Assembly: GCA_013416795.1 (NCBI GenBank)
Contig: RQSC01000025.1
Span: 346,328-410,327, forward strand
Origin: Prasinococcaceae sp. CCMP 1430
Taxonomy: Eukaryota > Prasinodermophyta > Palmophyllophyceae > Prasinococcales > Prasinococcaceae
Direction of reading: 5' to 3'
Length of the DNA: 64,000 nucleotides
Numbering within the stretch: position 1 is the first letter of the stretch; every line of letters starts with the position of its first letter. Below the pieces are notes generated by a model that saw only the letters and a list, made by a program, of their open reading frames with translations, searched no databases and was not told the DNA's origin. Shown here one piece after another: positions 43,401-52,534 of this stretch. Both the position numbers and the translations under genes were made by a program.

Positions 43401-43958
43401 CGCACTACTCCAGCCTGAGCCTGGAGCAGCTGTGCTCGATGTTTGAGCTTTCAGAGCAGACTTGCCACGCACTGGTGAGCAAGGCCATGCTCAGCGGCGA
43501 ACTGCATGCCAGCTGGGATCAGCCCACGCGCTCCATCGTCATGCACAACATCGAGCCGACGCGGCTGCAGCGCATGGCCTTGCAGCTGTCGGAGAAGGTC
43601 CAGCAGCTGGCTGAGGCCAACGAGCGCGCCGCGGACGCGCAGGGCGGCATGCGCATGGAGGGGATGGACGGCGACGACGATGGCGATCGCCGTGGTGGTG
43701 GTCGCGGCCGCGGCCGCGGCCGCGGCCGGGACGGCGGCCGCGGCCACGAGCGCGCGCAGGGCGGGCGGCCTGTGGTGCTCGTTGGCATCTCGCTTGGGGC
43801 GTGGGGGGTTCGGCGGCGGCTACGGCGGCGGCGGGCGCGGGCGCGAGGACCGCTTCGGCCGTGAGCGCTACGGCTACAGCAGCGTGGGCGCGTTCGGATA
43901 CGCCGATCGCTCGAGCCGCTACCAGGACTCGGCCGCGCGCGTGCCTGTCGGGCACTGA
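40485..43958 (+). CDS. EIF3C: Translation initiation factor eIF3 subunit c
   Basis: Exons 40485-40769 and from 41438; the intron of 668 bp has donor GTACGT and acceptor GCAG, phase 0. About 900 aa. The N-terminus MSKFFGGGSDSDSDSELESS and the following acidic Ser clusters are typical CK2-site-rich eIF3c. After the splice the family block FDKMNTQLDK...PRFYIKTLVMLEDFL is clear, then a second acidic patch and FDLTPSMATHMPVEVWRSC. Near 600-780 lies the PCI region (LRTYLLTYATHYSSLSLEQL). The C-terminus is an Arg/Gly tail. One frame reaches a stop at 43864, but the natural-looking tail GGFGGGYGGGGRGREDRFGR to 43958 is in another frame. That implies one extra base or an unseen splice around 43740-43812. 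eIF3c is a core scaffold of the 43S complex. Confidence 0.9.
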
Positions 43959-44769
43959 ACGGACTTGCGCCCGTAGGCGACGTTCGGGGGGGATCACGGG
44001 CGCGGCCTCGGTCAGTCTGATGGCGCGCACGACGATTTAACTATTCTAATTATCGTCCCACCGCCACAGCGAGCTCCGTCTGGCTGGCTGCGACGCGCGT
44101 CTGCGCTGCACACCAGGTAGCGGGCCTTGCTCCTCATGCGAGTTCGTTTCGCTGTCGGTCGCCTCGCTGCGTGTGTTGGGTGCCTGTGCGTTTTTATTAA
44201 CCCGGGTACGTACTTGGGTACCTACCAAGATACCAGGACTGTTACCCATCACCTGGCATGTCCCCTGGTTATGTAGCCAGGTTGTACCCTGGGACGGTAG
44301 TCTTTTTTTTTTTTTGGTCGCCGTGTTGTTAGCCTTCCTCTCTTCGGCGCCGCCGGCCCTCAGGAATGCCACGCCCGGGTACTTCGAAGACCTCGGGTAC
44401 AAGACTCCGAAGCAGTATTCCGTATTTTATCACACTAGAGTTCGCATTCGAGACTCCCGTTTACGCGCAATCACGCGCGCACTGCCGTCGAAAACGACGG
44501 CAAGACGGCCGAAATTCAAGGCGCGATTTACCGAGAGGGGCGCGGCGAGCGGGCGGGGGCGGCAGCCGGTGCAGGGGAGCGGCAGAGGGGCGCGGGGCAC
44601 AGCTGCGCAGCACAGCTGCAGCAGCAGCCACACCGCCACCAGCGGCAGCAGGTGAAGCAGGCGCGCGGGCTTGCGGCCGAGTTGGCGGCAAAGAGAACAG
44701 GGCTCCCGCGGGAACGCCACCGACCGCGTGGCGGCGGCGGCAGGGCGGGCGGCGGGCCGCAGCGGCACG
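43959..44769. other. Intergenic region with T-run/GGTACC element
   Basis: 0.8 kb between two same-strand genes. At 44190-44420 it has many GGGTAC/GGTACC words, CACCTGGCATG, and a T-run followed by GGTCGCCG, resembling 13700-13830. No gene seen. Confidence 0.35.
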
Positions 44770-45756
44770 ATGAGCGATCACAGCCAAATGAGCTTCGTGC
44801 CGCCACGCACACGGCCGATGATCCGGGAGTCGCACGTCGCCGGATGGGGTGGGGGCAGGTCGTCCGTGGACATCTTCATGCACAATGAGCACGTGCGCAG
44901 CGCGCCGGGCGTGGCCGCGCGTGTCGAGCAGGAGACGCGCACAGCGCGGCCCGGCACGGCGAGTGGCGCACGCCGCACAGCCGCGCCTTTCGCGACGCAC
45001 ACTGCAGGCGGCAACGAGTGTGTGCCAGGCAACCACGCGAGCGGCCACCGCGGGAGAGATCCGGACCGCAACACAAGCTTTGAAATGAATGAAGTGCTGG
45101 CTGGTCGGCATACGAACGACGCCGAGCACCACGCAAAGCGCCACTTCGACGAGCAAGCATGGGGCGCACACATCGGCTCGGGTATGCTGCCCCAAAATGG
45201 TTGCGAGGCAGTCGAGCGCCAAGGCCGCGCACGCGTGGAGGGCCCGTGGGTACCACAGTCTGATAGCATCGTCATGGGCGAAAATGGCTTCATGGGCTCA
45301 CCCGACCGCCGCCCGGCCACAGCGTCGAGGCTCGACCCTTCTATGCGCGGCACACCGGCAGGCGTGCCGCTGCAACGGCCAGGCGAGGCATCCCGCGCGC
45401 CATTCGGTCGCGATGATCAACCCCACGACAACGCAGCGGCTATCGCCGCGCGCCGCAAGCAGCAGGCCTTCGCCACCTCACCACAGCTCTTCGTGCAGGG
45501 CTCCCGACGCAGCCCGGACGCGTTGAACATCTTCCATGTCTCCGAGCAGAAGCAGCGCGAGCTGACCGGCACGCGCAGCCTAACAGACGCGGAGCAGACG
45601 TTCCGGCCTGGCCGTGGCGTCACCGAGAGCATGCGCAATAACATGCGTGGCAGCGGTGACGTCATCGGGGGGGAGCAATCGCCGCCGGACAGGCTACCCG
45701 GGGGGGTCAAGCTGGGGGGGCAGAGCAGCCGGGCCTCGCAGATCGTGCTCGGCTGA
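44770..45756 (+). CDS. Hypothetical basic, low-complexity protein
   Basis: Single exon, 328 aa from MSDHSQMSFVPPRTRP; no recognised domain. Composition is rich in Arg, Gly, Pro, Ser, His and Asn with almost no long hydrophobic stretch, so it is probably disordered. Weak internal echoes of a GG-RSS/GGQSS pattern occur at the start (AGWGGGRSSVDIF) and end (KLGGQSSRASQIVLG), and RPG motifs recur. Such spaced motifs appear in some microtubule-associated and JUPITER-like proteins, but the similarity is too weak to name it. The frame is open 33 codons upstream without an ATG advantage. Confidence 0.5.
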   Translation: MSDHSQMSFVPPRTRPMIRESHVAGWGGGRSSVDIFMHNEHVRSAPGVAARVEQETRTARPGTASGARRTAAPFATHTAGGNECVPGNHASGHRGRDPDRNTSFEMNEVLAGRHTNDAEHHAKRHFDEQAWGAHIGSGMLPQNGCEAVERQGRARVEGPWVPQSDSIVMGENGFMGSPDRRPATASRLDPSMRGTPAGVPLQRPGEASRAPFGRDDQPHDNAAAIAARRKQQAFATSPQLFVQGSRRSPDALNIFHVSEQKQRELTGTRSLTDAEQTFRPGRGVTESMRNNMRGSGDVIGGEQSPPDRLPGGVKLGGQSSRASQIVLG

Positions 45757-45969
45757 TGCGCGCGCTTCACGGCGGCTGGCCAGCCACAACCGCCAAGCGC
45801 GGCTCGCGCCGGGCCCACCACACATAGAACTGTAGAGAGAATGCCTGCATGAGCTCGAGGCTCTCCCATCCTGCGGGTGTACTGTGAACAGTGAGTGGCC
45901 TTACAAGAGCCCCAAAAGGAGGTGTGAGAGCGCCGCGAGCAGACAGACAGGCAGCGCGGGACGGCACGC

Positions 45970-46380
45970 CTACCTGTCTCCGCCCTGACCGAGGCCGACG
46001 AGCGCCTTGATGAGGCCGCTGCCAGCTGCGCCTGGCGCTGCGCCACCGCACTCAGTTTCGAGCTTGAGCACGAGCTGTTTGAGCCTGCGGTCGCCCTCGT
46101 CGTGCTCGCGGCCGGCACGCGCCTCGGAAGCCTCCGCCCTTTCGACGCCCTCAGCGCGCGGTATCTTGGTGAGCACACCGTTCGGGAGCGCGCACCACAC
46201 ACGGCGCCCTTCAGCGTTCGTCATCTTGCGCAGCTCGCGTGTGGCGCGGCGGGCTCCCTGCCGTGCCTCATCGCGCGACACCTGAGCAGCACGCTCAAGC
46301 GCCACATCGGCACCAATTGCCTCCGCCTTGGCAATAGCCTGTCGGAGATTCTCCACCGCCAGTGCCTGCGACGTCGCCAT
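45970..46380 (-). CDS. PDRG1: PDRG1-like prefoldin-type protein
   Basis: Single exon, 136 aa from MATSQALAVENLRQ; human PDRG1 is 133 aa. Layout is helix, short beta hairpin, helix: AIAKAEAIGADVALERAAQV and RDEARQGARRATRELRKM lead into VWCALPNGVLTKIPRAE, which matches the 'VCFGNMFIKMP' hairpin of the family, then a second charged coiled coil (HDEGDRRLKQLVLKLETE). PDRG1 is a subunit of the R2TP/prefoldin-like complex that assists assembly of RNA polymerases and PIKK kinases. The frame stays open 93 codons upstream, but those residues show no family pattern. Head-to-head with the ankyrin-HDAC gene, which starts 569 bp away. Confidence 0.7.
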   Translation of the reverse strand: MATSQALAVENLRQAIAKAEAIGADVALERAAQVSRDEARQGARRATRELRKMTNAEGRRVWCALPNGVLTKIPRAEGVERAEASEARAGREHDEGDRRLKQLVLKLETECGGAAPGAAGSGLIKALVGLGQGGDR

Positions 46381-46949
46381 CACCGGCAGTTGCCCCGCGC
46401 CAGCTGTGCTTTCTCCGCGAGTTGCCGCCAGCGACTGCCGCCAATGATTACGCAAACGGCGCGGGCTTACTCCAGCAGCAAGGGCGCCGTGTGCGTGAGT
46501 TTGGGCCCACGAAGAGACGGTTGCCACCAGCAGCAGCCGCCTGTGACCACCGCTGCCGCTCGTGCTCACGGCTGCGGCCAACGGCTGCCAGCGCAGGCCC
46601 GCGCCTTTCGCGCGGCCGCCCCGCCCAATACCTGTAGCGAATGGACGCACACCGTCCAACCAGCACGCCCACCAGCCTCCTGTCTATCGTGATGTCGGCG
46701 GGCCAGTAGGCAGGCGCGCGGGCTGGCGGAGGCGCACGCCGGGCGGTGGGTGTGTTGGTGGGCGAGAGCGTTGCGTGCCGACGGGCGGGCGGGCGGGCGC
46801 GTGCACAGCCGCGTGCGCTTTTTTCGGTTCGCCGGGTTTGGGGTGTGGCGTTTGGCGGCTGCCTGCCCAGGCTGCCACAGCGCGCGCGGCCAGCACGCCC
46901 GCGCTCCTCCCCCCCACACACACGCACACACGCTCCTCCCCCCGCGGCG
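46381..46949. other. Divergent intergenic region
   Basis: 0.57 kb between the PDRG1-like and HDAC starts. Open frames on both strands are extensions of the neighbours or compositional. No clear core promoter motif. Confidence 0.4.
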
Positions 46950-47077
46950 ATGGGGGAAGGCACCGCGGGCGAGATGGCGCCCGCGGGCGGGGCGGGCGGC
47001 ATGGACGTCGACGGCGCTGCGTCCCCGGCAGCGGGGGCCGAGCGCGAGCCGGCGCCCGAGGCCGCGCTCGGCGGAGG

Positions 47078-47113
<36 letters not shown>

Positions 47114-49873
47114 GGACTTCGACGAGGGGGCGTTCGATGGGCTGGACGGGGACGAAGAGGAGGCGAGGTTTCCGCTCCACGCTGCTGTGGAGGTGCGCGC
47201 GCGTCGACGCACGCGTGCGGGGGTGTGGGGGGCGGGGCGCTCCCTATCGCGCCGGGTGGGCGCCGCGGGCGCCTAGGTTTCTCGCATCTTGCGCATGTGC
47301 CTTGCAGCGCGCGTCCGCGTGCTGATCCGCGGTCCCATCCCTCCGCGCTCCGCCGACGCTGCTGCGCCCGAGCGCAGGCTGGCGATGCCGGGGCTATCGC
47401 CGAGCTCCTCGCGACACCGGCCCCGCCGCCGGTGGACCACGCCGCGATTGCCGCGCGCGTCGCCGCGGCCGGCGCGGACGCCCCGGAGGGCCTCGCCGAG
47501 TTCCTGACGCAGCGCGCGATCGAGGAGGCGGCCGAGGCCGTCAAGGGCCCGGACGCCGACAAGCGCGACGACGAGTACCTGAATACGACTGCGCTGCAGC
47601 TCGCGCTGCTGCGCCGCGACGCCGCGTGCGCCGCGGCGCTGCTCGACGGTGGCGCCGATGTGACGATGCGCCTGGAGGGGCTGCCCGCGCTCCACGTGGC
47701 CGTCGCCGCGGCATCACTGCCTGTCGACAACGGCGGCGTGGCCGCGGGCGACCAAATCGCGTGCGTGAAGCTCCTGCTGGAGCGCGGGGAGAGCGCCTCG
47801 GGGTGCGACGACCACGGGCGGTTGCCCCTGCACATCGCCGCCGCCGCTGGGCTGCCCGACGCTGTCGGGGTGCTCCTGGCCGCGCACGAGGCCCAGGAAG
47901 GCGAGAGCGGCTCGCTCGCCGATGCGCTGGTGGCGGCCGACCGCGAGGGAAACACACCGCTGCACGTCGCGGCGTATGCGAGCTTTTTGGACGCGGGCGA
48001 TTCTCTGAAGCGCATGCTGGCCAGGGTCAGCGCACCCAGCGACGCGCAAGCTGCGGCGGGCTCGGGCGCTGACGACGTGCACGCCTTGCTCCGTCAGAAC
48101 AAGGCCGGGCAGACGCCACTCCACGCCGCGCAGCTCACTGGCGTCGCGGAGTGTGTCGACGCGCTGCTGTCGGCGCCTGGAGGTGCCGCCGCGGAGAGCG
48201 CCAAGGATGCGCGCGGGCGCACGCCCGCGCAATGTGCCCCTCAGGCCGCCACCGCCGTTGGTGGTACTCCGCCGACGCTGATCGTGTCGAGCGAGGTGTG
48301 CGCAAACCACCACACGGTGATGCCTCCGCCGGAGCGCGAGATGGCCGAGGATACGCCGCCCGAGAACGTGCTGCGGTACGGAGTGGTCGCGGGCGAGCGC
48401 GGGGTGCTACGCACGTCCCCGTTCGGGGGCGCACAGTGGGCGGAGGCGCCGCGCGCGGCGCTCGCGGACGTGCTGCGCGTGCACGATTGGAACTACGTAC
48501 AGAAGCTGCGCGCCGCGTGCGCGAGTGCGAGCGACGGTGACGGCATCATGCCCGCCCGGTGCGCCGACTTGGACTCGGACACCGCCGTCAGCCGTGAGTC
48601 GGCTGAGGCCGCGCTGCACGCAGTGGGTGGGACCATCGCCGCGGTGGACGCAGTGCTCACGGGCAAGGCCCCCAATGCCTTCGTCGTGGCGCGCCCGCCC
48701 GGTCACCACGCGGGACCCAAGGGCGTGGTCACGAACGTGAACGACCCGTACGGCTCGCACGGCTTCTGCCTGCTCAACAATGTGGCGTGCGGCGCGGCGT
48801 ACGCGCTGTGCTGCCACCGCGCGTCGGGTGTGCGCAAGGTCGCCTTGCTGGACTTTGACGTGCACCACGGCAACGGCACGCAGGCGTGCGTGGCCGCCGT
48901 CATGCCGCAGCGCCACCGCCACAAGATGAGCGTGCCTGACTTTGGCCCGGACGTGAGTGTGTCGTGGGAGACCTTCAAGCCATGGGTGGACGAGGGCGAC
49001 GAGGAGCGCGTCTTCTTCGCCAGCGTGCAGGGCTTCGGCCCGAGGGATCCAGAAGCCGGGCCTGAGGGTGGGTTCGTCTATCCGGGCAGCGGATCGACGG
49101 CTGCGCTCTTGCCGGAGGCCTTGCGCGAGCCCGAGCGCGACAGCATGCCCTCGTGGCAGCAGCTGGCATTCGACCCCAACGAGGCGCGCGAGAGCGCGCC
49201 CAAGCCTCAGCCGCCGGCGCATGCGCCGCCGCGCATGGTCAACGTGGGCATCCCCGGCCCCGGCCGCAAGTCACGCCTGTGGCGCAAGGCTTGGCGCGAC
49301 CACGTGCTGCCGGCGCTGGCGGCGTTCGACCCTGACGCCATATTTATCAGCGCGGGCTTTGACGCCCACCGCAAGGACGCCATGAACTGCAATTACGTCG
49401 GGCTGGACGACGAGGACTACGCGTGGGTCACGCACGAGATCCTCAAGGTGGCCAACAAGTGCTGCGACGGGCGCGTGGTGTCGGTGCTCGAGGGCGGCTA
49501 CCGCATCCAGGGCGAGCTGGTGAGCCCATTCGCGCGCAGCGTGGCGTCGCACGTTGGCGCGCTCATGCACCCCGCGGGACGACACGAGCGCTGGAGCGAG
49601 GCTGATGCGGCCGCCGACCGCGAGAAGGAGGCGCGCGAGGCCGAGGCAAGGCGCGCCCGCAAAGAGGCCGCGCAGGCGGAGGCGGCGGCGCTCGCCGCCG
49701 ACGCCAACGCCAACGGTGGGGCGTCGGCCGATGCCGGCGGCACCAAGCGCGCGCTCGAAGGCGAGCCAGAGGAGGCACCACCCAGTGGCCGGCGGCGCAG
49801 GGGTGGCGCGCCCGTCGACTACGTCGCGCTTGCCAAGAAGCTCGACGAGGAGAGGCAGCAGCAACAAGAGTAG
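46950..49873 (+). CDS. Ankyrin-repeat histone deacetylase fusion (class II HDAC-like)
   Basis: Exons 46950-47192 and 47378-49873; intron 185 bp, donor GTGCGC, acceptor GCAG, phase 0. Product 912 aa. An acidic start (DDGDDDDDDDDEDFDEG) precedes at least five ankyrin-type units: FPLHAAVEAGDAGAIAELL (made by the splice), LPALHVAVAAASL, RLPLHIAAAAGLPDAVGVLL, NTPLHVAAYASFL and QTPLHAAQLTGVAECVDALL. From about residue 383 the deacetylase domain follows: RPPGHHAGP (about 519), LDFDVHHGNGTQ (about 573), FISAGFDAHRKD and LEGGYRIQGEL, so the catalytic HH dyad and the zinc-binding Asp/His residues are present. It removes acetyl from histone or other lysines. The C-terminus is a charged coiled coil (ADREKEAREAEARRARKEAA) and ends in Gln. 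Nuclear or shuttling location is inferred. Confidence 0.88.
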
Positions 49874-50033
49874 TGAGGCGCGAGCGGCGGGCGGCAGCGC
49901 GCTGCCGCTCCTAGTAATACCAGTAGCGACAGCGAGACCACAAGCTCGGGGGGGCGCTGTGAGCGGGCGCCGGTGGTCGAAAGAAGAATGGCTCAAAAAT
50001 GTCGCGCGCTCGTGCGCCGGCGCGCCGCGGCGC

Positions 50034-50731
50034 TCACAGCGTGCCCCTCAGCCGATGCCACCACATCCGCGCCTGCCCGCGCACGTCCCCCTGACTGCAT
50101 GTCAGGGCGCTGTGGTACAGGTCGAAATTGGCCGCCTCGAGCGCCTGGAGGTGCGCGTCGGCGCTCACCGCCGGCAGCAGCGCACGGCGCGCGGGCTCGG
50201 GCAGCGCAGACGCGAGCTCGCGTGCGTGGTCCAGGTGCTGCTTGGCGGCGGTGGCCACCTCGAGCGCCACGTCTGCCAGTGCCTCGGCCGCGCGCTCGCC
50301 CGCGCGCTCGCCGCGGTAGATGTCCTCGGCGCTCAGCCCGTGGCGCGCCGCCACGTCTGCGGGGATGAACGTGCGGCGCTTGGGCGCCAGCACTGGTGTG
50401 GCACGAAGCGCGAGGGCGAGCCCCGCCGCCTTGCCCACGTGGGACGCCGCGTGGTCCGCCTGCGAGTCGCGCACGCCGCACGCCTCGAGCGTGAGGTACA
50501 GCACGCTGCTCTGCGTGGCTTCGGCATAGTCCTCGAGGTGGCGCAGCGTCGACGGCTGGCGGCCGTCCGCCGCGTCGTCTGCTCGCGCGTTGATCAGACG
50601 CGAGAGGAACAGTTTGCTCAGCTGCATGCGGCTGCACACCTGTGCGAGGCTCGCCACCACCGGGTGCGTGCTCGCGATCGACGCCCCGCCCTGCATGCGG
50701 TTGTGGGAGTGTGTGCGTGTGTGTGTGTGAT

Positions 50732-50762
<31 letters not shown>

Positions 50763-51185
50763 GAGGGGGGGCGTCAGCACCTGCAGCTGCCTGCGCGTTG
50801 TGCCCAAGTTGAGAACTCACGGAACGAGGGAAGAAGGCGGTGGGGAGTGAGGGTGGGAGGGAACGAGGGCGTACGCAGGCGGGTGGGTATGCGGCGGGCG
50901 CCCTCACCCCCCCTGCCCCCTCCGCTGGCGACGCGCGCGCGAGCAGCCTCCCCGAATGCGCCTCGCCGACCGACCGGCGCCACCAGTCGAAGCGCGCGGC
51001 CGCCGCGGGCGCAGACGGCGCCGCGTCGGCGACGGTGGCAACCTCCGCGTTGAGCGCACGCACGGCCGTCGCGGCGACGCGCGCGCGGGGATCCGCCAGG
51101 TGCCACACCGCCAGGTGGCCCTCGTAGTCCCTCGCCCGCACGAGCTTGGCGCAGTAGTCGTACGCGTCGCGCGCCGAGCCGCGGC

Positions 51186-51238
<53 letters not shown>

Positions 51239-51291
51239 GCAGCCGCGCGCGCGCCGATGAACGCAGCGGAGCGCAGCAGCGCAGCGCACAT
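50034..51291 (-). CDS. NDUFAF6: NDUFAF6-like complex I assembly factor (squalene/phytoene-synthase fold)
   Basis: Exons 50908-51291 and 50034-50690; the intron of 217 bp has donor GTGAGG and acceptor GCAG, phase 0, and holds a long G run. Product about 346 aa (human 333). Strong family blocks: YDYCAKLVRARDYEGHLAVW, VRALNAEVATVAD, RFDWWRRSVGEAH, LEDYAEATQSSVLYLTLEAC, DHAASHVGKAAGLALALRAT and RTFIPADVAARHGLSAEDIY. It is a mitochondrial matrix protein needed early in complex I (ND1) assembly and has lost prenyltransferase activity in known members. The N-terminus is odd: after MCAALLRSAAFIGARAAA, a GT repeat is read through as alternating Cys-Val residues. No splice acceptor lies between that repeat and the conserved start. 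Confidence 0.88.
50732..50761. repeat. G homopolymer (30 nt) in NDUFAF6 intron
   Basis: Pure G run; true length probably uncertain. Confidence 0.85.
51187..51234. repeat. (AC)24 microsatellite, apparently coding on the minus strand
   Basis: 48-nt AC run. In the minus-strand frame of NDUFAF6 it reads as alternating Cys and Val codons. Confidence 0.85.
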
Positions 51292-51339
51292 CCGGAATAT
51301 CTGCCGGCGCCGGCGTTGGAGGTCGACCGGGGGTTAGGG

Positions 51340-52230
51340 GTATGACACTTAAGGGTAGGTTTTACAAATGCTCAGGCCCGGCCCAATCCACTTTCGGAGG
51401 CGCGCTCGCAAGCACTAACAATGGCACCTCGGACGGCGTTCGAGGTGCTCTACACAAACCAGGTTGTGGCTTTATTGCGGCAAGACACAAGCTGACGGGG
51501 GGCCCGCTATCATCAGCGGTCGCGGCCTGGGCACTAATGCCCAACCCCACCGTGCCGGCCATGTTCAAGCTAATACGCATGCTAGGTGTGGGCGCGGCCA
51601 CGCTTGTCGAGTGCATTGCTAACGATGACACCCTCACCGATGTTGTCAGCGTGGCGTGGAGCCGGCCGCTGCCTAGCACGGCCCAAGCAAGGCCGGTGTT
51701 CGCTGGAGCTCGTCCAGTGCATAGAGGTGGTCACCGGCCCTCACGGCACCATCCCAGGCAAGGACTTGGCGATCCAAGTCTACGAGCACGATGAGGCGAT
51801 ATCCTTTGCCAACCTAGCAAGTGCCTACGACAAGTTTGGGCGGGACCAAGGGGAGCTAAGGATGAACTTCCCGGAGACGGTCATCGAGATACAGGCTTAC
51901 AAGTACGTGAGGTTGGGGACCCGCCTCGCGGGTGACGGTCATGTCATGCTGCTTTCCGTCCGCACCGTAATACACGATCAGGACCGGCGCGGCACCATAC
52001 TGCATGAGGTCCTCGTCGGCGAGGTTGGGGTTGCGGTGTGCAGGGGGTGGGCCTGCCGCTTGCTGTGGGGGACATATTGAATTCGTGTGCCGAATCCCAC
52101 CGCGAGGAGCCTTCGTCGTTCCGACCCGGCTCCGTTCCGCCGACCTCCCATCCCCTCGCATTGTGTCAATCAACGGAAAGTCGATGTCGGCAAATTCCGC
52201 GTGGCTACACATGAGCGCACGCCGCGAGCC
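51340..52230. other. Unassigned island of lower GC with protein-like but broken frames
   Basis: Between NDUFAF6 and the GT8 gene, about 0.9 kb differs visibly from its surroundings: less GC, mixed codon endings (CTA, ATA, CAA, TTG) and few CG runs. On the plus strand two overlapping frames look protein-like but are out of phase. One is around 51490-51690 (NPTVPAMFKLIRMLGVGAA, ECIANDDTLTDVVSVAW); the other is 51690-52080 (VVTGPHGTIPGKDLAIQVYE, ASAYDKFGRDQGELRMNFPE). Together with the stop-broken start (MAPRTAFEVLYTNQVVALLR) this resembles a decayed foreign or mobile-element gene. I could not identify the family on either strand. The rest of the spacer (51292-52534) has no gene. Confidence 0.35.
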
Positions 52231-52534
52231 GCGAAATCGAAACGCGCGCCGAAAAAACACGCCGCGAGTGTGCGCGCGCGCGCCGCGTCAGCTGTTCGCA
52301 CGTCACATTCCCTTGCAGCCGCAGGCGCAGGTCAAAACGCATTACGCGCGCGCCCGCGTCGCCGCTGCGGGCTGTTGGCTGTTGCTGTTGGCGTTGGCGC
52401 GTCGCGGGGCGCCGCCGTGCGCCACAGCGCCCCGCCGCCGCGCGCCCGGTGCCGCGGGAGAGTGCTCGGCGAGGGGGCGACCTCCCCGCCGGACTAGGGC
52501 TCGGAGGCGGAGGCGCGCCTGCCAAGTGGCGGCG

